Below, in pieces: positions 46,444 through 55,637 of a stretch of DNA of 64,000 nucleotides. A program made the translations under genes and the position numbers. The stretch is taken from NCBI GenBank assembly GCA_020410825.1, contig CP084576.1:930001-994000 (forward strand), given 5' to 3'. Each line of letters begins with the position of its first letter. The first letter of the stretch is position 1. The notes below the pieces were generated by a model. It saw nothing but the letters and a program-made list of their open reading frames with translations, was not told where the DNA came from and made no database searches. The DNA comes from Candidatus Megaera endosymbiont of Mesostigma viride. GTDB lineage: Bacteria; Pseudomonadota; Alphaproteobacteria; Rickettsiales; Rickettsiaceae.

Positions 46444-47502
46444 ATGAGGACAGTAAAAACCGTAGAATACATATGGTTAGATGGAGCAAAACCAACAGGT
46501 AAAATTAGATCTAAAACTAGGTTAGTGAATATTCCACAGACTCCCAAAATTGATGACTTTCCTGAATGGAGTTTCGATGGATCTTCTACGGAACAAGCTT
46601 ATGGTGGTGATTCAGATTGTTTACTAAGGCCTGTAAATTGTGTTTTAGATCCTCTAGAAAACGGTGGTGACTATTTAGTGCTTTGCGAGGTCCTAAATCC
46701 AGATGGGTCTGTTCATGAATCAAATACCAGGGCTAAGCTCAGGGCTGTTTTAGATAATGGCGGAAGCAAAGCAGAACCATGGATTGGTTTTGAGCAGGAA
46801 TATACTATGTTTAGACGTAATATACCACTGGGGTGGCCAGAACATGGATTTCCTGGAAAGCAAGGGCCATATTATTGTGGGGTTGGTACTGAACAAATAT
46901 TTGGTAGAGATTTAGCGAATCAACATCGAATAGCCTGCACAAAGGCTGGTATTTTATATTACGGCATGAACGCAGAGGTTATGCCAGGTCAGTGGGAATA
47001 TCAAATAGGTTATCGTGGAGTTGATGGCGAAGACGCAGGCGCATTAAATGCTGCAGACCACACTTGGTTTGCTCGTTGGCTAATACATCGTTTGAGCGAA
47101 GAGTATAACATTCATATTTCTCATGACAATAAGCCAGTTAAGGGCGATTGGAATGGAGCTGGCATGCATACTAATTTCTCAACTAAAGATTTAAGAGACC
47201 CCAAAAAAGGCCTTAAAACAATGCAGAATTATATAGAAAGGTTAAAAATTACCCATGCTAAACATATTGCACACTATGGAGATAGGCTTGAGGAACGCTT
47301 AACAGGTACTCATGAAACATCTGCTATACATGAATTTTCTGTGGGTGAAGCTAATAGAGGGAGTTCTATTAGAATACCACGCCCTGTTGTAATTAAGGGA
47401 TATGGGTATATTGAAGATAGAAGGCCTGGGGCAAATGCTGATCCATATACTGTTGCTGCATTGATTATTTCTACTGTATGTGACATTAAGTTTAATATTT
47501 AG
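46444..47502 (+). CDS. glnA: Glutamine synthetase type II (eukaryote-like)
   Basis: The 352-residue enzyme joins ammonia to glutamate with ATP. The N-terminal beta-grasp domain has VEYIWLDGAKPTGKIRSKTR and DFPEWSFDGSSTEQAYGGDS. The catalytic domain has PWIGFEQEYTMF, PYYCGVGTEQIFGRDL, MPGQWEYQIG, NGAGMHTNFS and GEANRGSSIRIP, with the metal-binding Glu and His and the ATP-contact Arg residues in place. The length and the WSFDGSST motif mark GSII, the octamer or decamer type of eukaryotes and some bacteria, rather than the 12-mer GSI. It is flanked by inverted IS-like ends, so it was probably acquired by transfer. Confidence 0.93.
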   Translation: MRTVKTVEYIWLDGAKPTGKIRSKTRLVNIPQTPKIDDFPEWSFDGSSTEQAYGGDSDCLLRPVNCVLDPLENGGDYLVLCEVLNPDGSVHESNTRAKLRAVLDNGGSKAEPWIGFEQEYTMFRRNIPLGWPEHGFPGKQGPYYCGVGTEQIFGRDLANQHRIACTKAGILYYGMNAEVMPGQWEYQIGYRGVDGEDAGALNAADHTWFARWLIHRLSEEYNIHISHDNKPVKGDWNGAGMHTNFSTKDLRDPKKGLKTMQNYIERLKITHAKHIAHYGDRLEERLTGTHETSAIHEFSVGEANRGSSIRIPRPVVIKGYGYIEDRRPGANADPYTVAALIISTVCDIKFNI

Positions 47503-47547
47503 CCCAGTATTGTTATAGCATTTTGGTATGGAAGACAAAATTTTAAC

Positions 47548-47643
47548 GGCTCTGTCTAAATGACTGTGCAAATTTCTTGTTTATATAGCTCTGTTGCAAA
47601 TGCTAGTGAATTGGGTAAAGGGCTCTGTCGTACCTGTAAATGG
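47548..47643 (+). mobile_element. Cluster of insertion sequence end fragments after glnA
   Basis: Three motifs of the same type follow within 96 bases: GGCTCTGTCTAAATGACTG at 47548, TAGCTCTGTTGCAAATG near 47586 and GGCTCTGTCGTACCTGTAAA at 47621. CTCTGTTGCAAA is the core of IS6-family inverted repeats. The last motif is the partner, in inverted orientation, of the end at 46275-46295. No transposase frame is left to the right, only a weak 47-codon open stretch. Confidence 0.5.
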
Positions 47644-47824
47644 AAGAGCACTTAGAATATACATAAAAGGAATTTTAAAGATATCCCTAATATGTTCCAT
47701 CAACTTACTAAGCTAACATGGTTTATATTATGTTACAACTGCAGAATCTTATTAGATATAATTACTATAAGAACGCCTCCCAATAACACGCAGAAAATTT
47801 TACAAAAAAATTAGAAAAAATAAA

Positions 47825-49165
47825 CTAAAGAATTAAGTCTTTTAGTTGTTTGAGATGTATTATTGGTTCAACGGAACCTTTCAAGTCATGGCTAGCCGCA
47901 CAAAAAACTCTTTTAAAGCCAAGTTTTGAGGCTTCCTTAATTCGAGCCTCAGTTTGGGCAACTTTCCTGACCTCCCCGGAGAGCCCTACTTCTCCAAAAA
48001 AAATACTTTTTGCTGGTAGGGATTTATTAGCAGCAGCAGAAATAAGAGCAGCAACTACTGCTAAATCCGCTGCCGGATCAGTTATTTTTAAGCCACCGGC
48101 AACACTTAAATATACTTCATGAGAAGATAAATTCAAACCGAATCTTACTCCAAGTACGGCTATTATCATGGATAATCTATTTACATCCCATCCTACTACA
48201 GATCTTCTAGGTGTTGGCATAGTAGTAGGACAAGTTAGCGCTTGAATTTCAATAAGCAACGGCCTTGAGCCTTGTGTGCCAGCAAATACAGCAGTACCAC
48301 TAACATTATTTTCCCGCTCCATTAAAAATAATTCAGAAGGATTGGTAATTTCAAGCAATCCAGCTGAGGTCATTTCAAAAACCCCTATTTCATTAACACC
48401 GCCAAAGCGATTCTTTATTGAACGAAGGATTCTGAAATGATTATTATGGTCACCTTCAAAATACAGGACAGTATCTACCATATGTTCAAGGACCTTCGGT
48501 CCGGCAAGTTGGCCATCTTTGTTTACATGACAGGCAAGAAGTACTGTAATATTATTTTGCTTAACGTAATTAATGAGCACATGCGCTGAAGCTCTTATCT
48601 GAGAAACTGTTCCAGCAGCTGAGGATAATTCAGTGGTAGCTACAGTTTGTATAGAATCAATAACTACTAAATCCAGCTTATCTTTGTATTTATCGATAGT
48701 GGAAATTATGTCTTCTACATTAGTTGCAGCAAGTAAACCTGTTTTGTTGTTAGTAATCCCAACTCTTTTAGCTCTCAGTTTAATCTGATTAGTTGATTCC
48801 TCACCTGTTATATAAAGGCAGCCAACATCATTTTGAGCGAGCTTTGAACAGAGTTGCAGTAAAAGGGTTGATTTGCCAATACCTGGATCGCCCCCAATCA
48901 GAATAGCAGATCCACTAACTAACCCGCCCCCGAGAACTCTATTTAACTCCTCTATAGGTGTTTTAACCCTCATGGTTTCAACTATTGCATCGCTTAAAAA
49001 ATCTAATTCCTGCGCCGTGCCAGTTTTGGGAACAATAATTTTACTACTGGAAGCAAGCTCCTCGGTAATTGATCCCCACTGACCACAATCAGGACATTGA
49101 CCTAGCCATTTATTAGAAACGCTACCACAGTTATTACAGGAAAAAACCTTTTTATTTTTGCTCAT
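47825..49165 (-). CDS. radA: DNA repair protein RadA
   Basis: RadA helps process recombination intermediates and branch migration. The N-terminal zinc finger is CNNCGSVSNKWLGQCPDCGQ. Walker A is GGDPGIGKSTLL, and the RadA motif KNRFGGVNEIGVFEM is present. The C-terminal third is the Lon-like domain (SLPAKSIFFGEVGLSGEVRK). The 446-residue length is normal. Its start overlaps the end of rsmD by 14 bases. Confidence 0.97.
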   Translation of the reverse strand: MSKNKKVFSCNNCGSVSNKWLGQCPDCGQWGSITEELASSSKIIVPKTGTAQELDFLSDAIVETMRVKTPIEELNRVLGGGLVSGSAILIGGDPGIGKSTLLLQLCSKLAQNDVGCLYITGEESTNQIKLRAKRVGITNNKTGLLAATNVEDIISTIDKYKDKLDLVVIDSIQTVATTELSSAAGTVSQIRASAHVLINYVKQNNITVLLACHVNKDGQLAGPKVLEHMVDTVLYFEGDHNNHFRILRSIKNRFGGVNEIGVFEMTSAGLLEITNPSELFLMERENNVSGTAVFAGTQGSRPLLIEIQALTCPTTMPTPRRSVVGWDVNRLSMIIAVLGVRFGLNLSSHEVYLSVAGGLKITDPAADLAVVAALISAAANKSLPAKSIFFGEVGLSGEVRKVAQTEARIKEASKLGFKRVFCAASHDLKGSVEPIIHLKQLKDLIL

Positions 49166-49721
49166 ATCTTACTATTATTAACCTACTGTTACCGTAAACT
49201 TTTTCCTTGAGCAGATGCAAGTTTGGAAAATCTCCTAAAACCAATTTAGCAGTTTTTTCCATTTCCATGGCAATAATTGCATTATTTTCTAACCAATTAT
49301 TCTTAATTAGGCAGGTTAGGGTTTTTACGCATAAGTTATTATAGTAAGGAGGATCAATGAAAACAATATTATATTGCCTATTAGATTTCGGCAAAGAAGA
49401 TGCATCAGCTAATTGACAATAGATATTATTTTTCTCCCCTATTTTATCAGCAAACTTTTTAATCAGCTTGAGATGTTCAAGATTATTATCAATTAAGGTC
49501 GCATTTTTGGCCCCTCGAGACAACGCTTCAAAGGATAATATTCCTGTACCAGCAAATAAATCCAATGTTTGAGCATTATCTAGCGGTTTAGAATTAAAAA
49601 ATTCGCCAGAAACTATTATGCTAAATAGCGCTTCTCGAAGTTTAGCAGTAGTAGGTCTATATTCTGAGGCCTTGGACGTTGGGATTATTCTGTTCTTGTG
49701 TTTCCCAGAAATTATTTTCAT
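49152..49721 (-). CDS. rsmD: 16S rRNA (guanine(966)-N2)-methyltransferase
   Basis: The 189-residue enzyme has the RsmD pattern: MKIISGKHKNRIIPT at the N-terminus, YRPTTAKLREALFSII, motif I LDLFAGTGILSFEALSRGA and the amino-methyltransferase motif IVFIDPPYYNN. It should methylate G966 of 16S rRNA during 30S assembly. It overlaps radA by 14 bases and lies about 55 bases downstream of tRNA-fMet on the same strand. Confidence 0.94.
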   Translation of the reverse strand: MKIISGKHKNRIIPTSKASEYRPTTAKLREALFSIIVSGEFFNSKPLDNAQTLDLFAGTGILSFEALSRGAKNATLIDNNLEHLKLIKKFADKIGEKNNIYCQLADASSLPKSNRQYNIVFIDPPYYNNLCVKTLTCLIKNNWLENNAIIAMEMEKTAKLVLGDFPNLHLLKEKVYGNSRLIIVRYEQK

Positions 49722-49775
49722 CTTACGTTATTATTACAATTAAGAACGCTGATTAATTAAGGATTTTGGAAGAAT

Positions 49776-49852
<77 letters not shown>

Positions 49853-50025
49853 GCAAATATTTTGAAAAACTTAATTCTGACTAAAAAATTATATTTTTTG
49901 TAAGCTTCACCAGAATAATTCAGGTTTGAGCAGTTATAATCGTCCTAAGCATCTGCGAATGATACATTATTTCTAAGCAAGATGCAAGTAACAATTTATA
50001 AATATTAAGTAATTTAATAATACTG

Positions 50026-51054
50026 CTAGTGAGTCTTTCTATGAAGCATCATCGCATCACCATAACTAAAAAAGCGCATTTTATTATCTATAGCATATTT
50101 ATAAAGGTTTTTCACCTCCCCTATCCCAGAAAACGCACAAACTAGCATAAATAAAGTTGATTTTGGTAAATGGAAATTGGTAATTAAGCTGTCTACTATC
50201 TGAAATTTGTAACCCGGAGTTATGAATATATCAGTTTCTTTAGCTCCGTGATATAATTTCCCATTTCGACTGAAAGATTCCAGACTCCTAAGCGCAGTTG
50301 TACCAACTGATATAATTCTTCTGTTTTCCGATTTAGCTTTGTTAATAGTTTCTGCTACTAGCGGGCTAATATACGAATATTCAGAATGCATTTTATGAGT
50401 GTAAATGTTTTCAGTTTTTACTGGTAAAAATGTGCCTGCGCCAACATGTAAAGTTATAAATTGAATCGTGACGTTTTTTGCCTTGATTTGCTCAAGTAAT
50501 TCCAGAGTAAAATGCAAACCGGCTGTAGGGGCTGCTACAGAACCTTTTTCACGGCTATAAACAGTTTGATATCTTTGTACATCTAGTTCATTTTTTGGCG
50601 GCCTTTTTATATATAATGGCAGAGGTACTTGGCCGTATTGATCCAGAAAAGTAAAAACCTCAATATCCCTTAGCACAAAATTTACTTCTATCTCACCAAA
50701 TTCAAACTTATCAGTAATAACTAATTTATGATTACCGAAAAAGAACTCATCCCCTATAATGAGCTTTCGAGCAGGTTTAGCAAAAGCTCGCCACAAATTT
50801 TGGGTTAATGACGGTTTATTTAAGTTAATATTAATTTTCGTGCCAGATTTTTCTAAAGTTATCTTAGAGTTAATTACCCTACTATCGTTGAAAACCATAA
50901 CATCACCCGGATTTAAATAATCAATTATATTAGCAAACTTCACTACTTTATTGTTATCAAATGGCAAAATTAAGTTGGATTGATCACGTTGTGCTACTGG
51001 TTCGTAAGCTATTAATTCAGAAGGAAGATTAAAATCAAAATCAGAAAGCTTCAT
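50026..51054 (-). CDS. queA: S-adenosylmethionine:tRNA ribosyltransferase-isomerase
   Basis: QueA moves the ribosyl part of SAM to 7-aminomethyl-7-deazaguanine in tRNA, giving epoxyqueuosine. The N-terminus has MKLSDFDFNLPSELIAYEPV, with the typical YQTVYSREKGSVAAPTAGLH and FITLHVGAGTFLPVK blocks and the C-terminal NFHLPKSTLFMLVCAFSG. The 342-residue length is normal. queF, another step of the queuosine pathway, is 10 kb away. The gene is monocistronic. Confidence 0.96.
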   Translation of the reverse strand: MKLSDFDFNLPSELIAYEPVAQRDQSNLILPFDNNKVVKFANIIDYLNPGDVMVFNDSRVINSKITLEKSGTKININLNKPSLTQNLWRAFAKPARKLIIGDEFFFGNHKLVITDKFEFGEIEVNFVLRDIEVFTFLDQYGQVPLPLYIKRPPKNELDVQRYQTVYSREKGSVAAPTAGLHFTLELLEQIKAKNVTIQFITLHVGAGTFLPVKTENIYTHKMHSEYSYISPLVAETINKAKSENRRIISVGTTALRSLESFSRNGKLYHGAKETDIFITPGYKFQIVDSLITNFHLPKSTLFMLVCAFSGIGEVKNLYKYAIDNKMRFFSYGDAMMLHRKTH

Positions 51055-51386
51055 TTATCAACTCTTAATACAAAATTCTCTAGTTCTTTAGTAAAACCTT
51101 CGAAAGGGCATAATTTATAAGATTTATTAATATTAGTAACTCTATTTATTAAATTTTCGTAAGTTAAACTAATAATTTAGCAGTGTCAAATAATACTGAA
51201 GGTATAAAATTCACAGTTAGTGTTCATTAAGACAAAGCACAAGTTTCCCAAAATTAAATCTATTTTTATAAATTTATGCTGGCTAATTGATTTTTTTAGT
51301 ATATAAAAAGGTTTAATTTATCAGATATAAGGATATTTGGACATTATCTAAAATAATAAAATTAATTAAGATAAAAAATATCTAAC
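51055..51386. other. Non-coding gap between queA and the bicarbonate transporter
   Basis: No gene or RNA is seen in this 332-base AT-rich stretch. A TTGGAC near 51340 could serve as -35 for the transporter, but no good -10 box is placed behind it. Upstream of queA nothing stands out. Confidence 0.4.
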
Positions 51387-52379
51387 ATGGTAGAATTATT
51401 CTCTTTTTTCGTAGAAAATTTATTATCCCCTCCTATATTATTTTTTTTACTAGGTATTATTTCGGGGGTTTTGAAATCAAATCTGGAAATTCCAGAACAA
51501 ATTAGTAAATATCTAGCTATATACCTAATGATTGCAATAGGTTTTAAAGGAGGCGTTGTTATTTCGGAAACTACTAACGTTGATAGTAAGGCCATTTTAA
51601 CTATTCTTGCTGGCATAATAGCAGGTTTTATACAACCATTTATTGGTTATTTTTTCTTAAAACATACCACTAGAATAGATAAATTAACTGCAGCGGCGCT
51701 TGCTGCTCATTATGGCTCCGTTAGTCTAGTAACATTTGTAACAGCAATTAATTTTTTAGAATTAAATTCTATAATTTATTCCGGATATATCATTTCCGTA
51801 CTCTCTTTAATGGAAGCTCCCGCAATTTTAAGTGGTATACTAATAGCTTATACATCAAAGCAAAAAAATCTAGGTAACCAGAATCAATTGAAGCCTTTCC
51901 TTCTAAAGGAAGTATTTACCAATGGATCAATATTATTGTTATTAGGTTCATTTTTTATAGGATGGGTATCAGGAACTCAAGGAATGCAGAAAATGGATGG
52001 CTTTGTAATCAGCCCTTTTCAAGGTATCTTGTCACTTTTCCTATTAGATATGGGATTGCTAATTACAAAGCATTTAGCCGAACTAAAAGAGTTTACCTTA
52101 AAACTAGCTCTTTTTGGCATATATATGCCTTTAATAGGTTCAGTAATAGGAATATCTTTAAGCATTCTCATAGGACTGGACCTAGGAACAGGATTTTTAT
52201 TTACAGTGTTAATTTCTAGTGCTTCTTATATTGTGGTAACTGCTGCAATGCGTACCTCTTTACCAGAAGCTAGAGCCGCCATTTATATACCAATGACTCT
52301 AGCTGTTACTTTTCCATTTAATATTACTTTAGGAATACCATTTTATTTTACTCTAGCCCAGAAATTTCTGGCCGAATAA
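51387..52379 (+). CDS. sbtA: Sodium-dependent bicarbonate transporter (SbtA family)
   Basis: The 330-residue membrane protein has about ten hydrophobic helices in two inverted halves. The N-terminus LLSPPILFFLLGIISGVLKS followed by LEIPEQISKYLAIYLM and IGFKGGVVIS is the family pattern. Later blocks LAAHYGSVSLVTFVTA and SASYIVVTAAMRTSLPEA match the second half of the SbtA (DUF897) fold. It should import bicarbonate with sodium. Cyanobacteria use it to raise internal inorganic carbon, and homologues occur in heterotrophs. There is no SbtB-type PII gene beside it. A hairpin follows directly. Confidence 0.87.
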   Translation: MVELFSFFVENLLSPPILFFLLGIISGVLKSNLEIPEQISKYLAIYLMIAIGFKGGVVISETTNVDSKAILTILAGIIAGFIQPFIGYFFLKHTTRIDKLTAAALAAHYGSVSLVTFVTAINFLELNSIIYSGYIISVLSLMEAPAILSGILIAYTSKQKNLGNQNQLKPFLLKEVFTNGSILLLLGSFFIGWVSGTQGMQKMDGFVISPFQGILSLFLLDMGLLITKHLAELKEFTLKLALFGIYMPLIGSVIGISLSILIGLDLGTGFLFTVLISSASYIVVTAAMRTSLPEARAAIYIPMTLAVTFPFNITLGIPFYFTLAQKFLAE

Positions 52380-52396
52380 GTAGCTTAAGGCTACTT
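52378..52396 (+). terminator. Hairpin after sbtA
   Basis: AAGTAGC and GCTACTT form a 7-base stem around TTAAG, starting at the stop codon of the transporter. The T-tract behind it is interrupted (CTCTTCAT). A longer inverted repeat, ATTGGATTTA at 52570-52579 with its complement at 52603-52612, lies just beyond the mdh end and may terminate mdh. Confidence 0.5.
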
Positions 52397-52628
52397 CTCT
52401 TCATGTAAAAAAGAAAAATCTTGGCTCGAATCGCCTCTCTCTATAAGCAATTAGAAATAAATTCGTGGAACATTAAGCTTAGCTAACGCACATACAGGAA
52501 AAACTGTTACGTGGAGTTTTAGATACCGCTTTTAGAACGAGGGCAGGTTATACCCACTAAGTGGCAAAAATTGGATTTAATAAAGCTTTTTTATGAATAT
52601 ACTAAATCCAATAAATATAGAGCTATGC

Positions 52629-53582
<954 letters not shown>

Positions 53583-53600
53583 CTATGTGAATAATTTTTG

Positions 53601-55202
53601 TTAAGAGTTCATCGAATTAAAGAACTCATTATTAGTTTTCGTTTCTTTAAACTTACTAAGCAAAAACTCCATCGCATCAACAGTGCCCATGGGGTTAATA
53701 ATACGGCGTAAAACCCACATTTTCGAAAGTATGGCTCTATCAACAAGTAATTCTTCCTTTCTAGTACCAGATTTGGTAATATCAATGGCTGGATAGATTC
53801 TCTTATCTGCAACTTTACGGTCAAGAACAATTTCAGAATTACCAGTACCTTTAAATTCTTCAAATATTACCTCATCCATTCTCGAACCAGTTTCAATTAA
53901 TGCGGTGGCAATAATAGTTAACGAACCGCCATTTTCTATATTACGTGCAGCACCAAAAAACCTTTTAGGTCTTTGTAGGGCGTTTGCATCTACTCCTCCA
54001 GTTAGAACCTTTCCTGACGATGGCACCACAGTATTATAGGCTCTTGCTAATCTAGTTATTGAATCTAATAATATCACAACATCTTTCTTATGTTCAACTA
54101 ATCGTTTTGCTTTCTCAATGACCATTTCAGCCAATTGCACGTGTCTTGCTGCCGGTTCATCGAAGGTAGAACTAACTACTTCACCTTTAACAGAGCGTTG
54201 CATATCTGTTACTTCCTCTGGTCGCTCATCTATAAGAAGAACCATCAAATATACTTCTGGGTGATTAGTAGTAATTGCATGGGCAATGTTTTGTAGCAGA
54301 ACAGTTTTTCCGGTTCTCGGCGGTGCGACTATTAAGGCTCTTTGTCCCTTACCCATAGGGGCCACAAGCTCTATTGTTCTTGTACTAAAATCCTTATTTT
54401 CATTATCCATCTCAAGGAGTAATTTTTCATCAGGATATAAAGGTGTTAGATTATCAAAATGAACTCGATGGTAAGCGTTTTCATTATCTTCAAAATTAAC
54501 TTTACTCAGTTTAAGCAAGGCAAAATATCTTTCTCCAGCTTTAGGCGCTCTAATCTGACCTTCTACAGTATCACCCTTTTTTAAACCAAACCGCCGTATT
54601 TGATTAGGCGAAACATAAATATCATCAGGCCCCGCTAAGTAATTAGCGTCTGGTGATCTTAAAAAACCAAATCCATCAGGCAGTACCTCTAGAACCCCTT
54701 CACCGGAAATATGACCACCTTGATCAACAATTTTTTTCAGAATTGCAAAAACTAGTTCTTGCTTTAATAAAGAACTGGCATTTTCTATTCCCAGCGCCTC
54801 AGCTTGGGATTGGAGTTCTTCTGGTGACTTTTGCTTTAATTGCCTTAACGTTACTCTCACACCGTTGCTTTCTTTCGACTCTTCCGTATTCTGTCGTTTT
54901 GTCTGTTCAGCATCTTGGGATTTTTTAGAAGAAGGGAATTCATTAATTCTGCGTGCCTTTCTTTCTTTTATTCCAGTAACCATTTCGAGCTCGGATGGCT
55001 CATTTTCTCTTTCAGGAACATTTTCTGCTACATGGTTGTTTACTAAAGCTTTGTCTTCTAAAGAAGAGGACTTTGGATAGTTTACGCCTAAAGATTCTTC
55101 CGAAGGATTAAGCGGTGATTTAATAGTTTTTCTAATTTTTAAAGTTCTACTTAAGGAATTATTATCGGAAACTTTTGGATATTCGTTTTCTTCTATTGTC
55201 AT
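53601..55202 (-). CDS. rho: Transcription termination factor Rho with long N-terminal extension
   Basis: The hexameric RNA helicase ends transcription. The core is complete: cold-shock-like RNA-binding domain ([20 protein letters not shown]), Walker A in [15 protein letters not shown], Walker B in [17 protein letters not shown], and the R loop FKGTGNSEI. At 533 residues it exceeds the usual 420 by about 115. The excess is an N-terminal Ser/Glu/Lys-rich, low-complexity region (1-115) before [20 protein letters not shown]. It is followed by mdh. Confidence 0.96.
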   Translation of the reverse strand: MTIEENEYPKVSDNNSLSRTLKIRKTIKSPLNPSEESLGVNYPKSSSLEDKALVNNHVAENVPERENEPSELEMVTGIKERKARRINEFPSSKKSQDAEQTKRQNTEESKESNGVRVTLRQLKQKSPEELQSQAEALGIENASSLLKQELVFAILKKIVDQGGHISGEGVLEVLPDGFGFLRSPDANYLAGPDDIYVSPNQIRRFGLKKGDTVEGQIRAPKAGERYFALLKLSKVNFEDNENAYHRVHFDNLTPLYPDEKLLLEMDNENKDFSTRTIELVAPMGKGQRALIVAPPRTGKTVLLQNIAHAITTNHPEVYLMVLLIDERPEEVTDMQRSVKGEVVSSTFDEPAARHVQLAEMVIEKAKRLVEHKKDVVILLDSITRLARAYNTVVPSSGKVLTGGVDANALQRPKRFFGAARNIENGGSLTIIATALIETGSRMDEVIFEEFKGTGNSEIVLDRKVADKRIYPAIDITKSGTRKEELLVDRAILSKMWVLRRIINPMGTVDAMEFLLSKFKETKTNNEFFNSMNS

Positions 55203-55547
55203 TTGATTGAATTAATAATTAATTTTGGAAATTGGCTAGATTAACAAATAAGTCATTTATACAGCTTAAAAGTAATATTTATTTGGAAATTTTATTAGGC
55301 CGGCCGCAGACTAACTTTAAATGGCTAAATAGCTAACTAATACAACACTTTTAAAAGCTAGGATGTTACTCTAAGATAAGGTGAAACTCGTACACCTAAA
55401 CTTAAACTCATATATCATGATAACGAATCTGAGGTGTTTGTCAAGCAAACTATATCAGTTTATTGGCAAGTTTCTTGATATGCAAAGCTTGCCTTGCGGC
55501 CAAATTATAACAATATTATCAATCTTTACCAATGCGCTATATTTAGC
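55203..55547. other. Non-coding gap between rho and polA
   Basis: This divergent gap holds no gene I can support. A minus-strand frame (55664-55455) overlaps the polA start and is probably chance. Confidence 0.35.
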
Positions 55548-55577
55548 TTGAATTCTGTTTAGCCACTTAGCTATACT
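55548..55577 (+). promoter_or_regulatory. Probable promoter of polA
   Basis: TTGAAT (55548-55553) and TATACT (55572-55577) are 18 bases apart and lie 60 bases before the polA ATG. Confidence 0.5.
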
Positions 55578-55637
55578 AGGCAAGCTTTGGGGCTTGGTAA
55601 ACGTAGTGCAAATTTGAGTTATGAGAATGAAAATATT

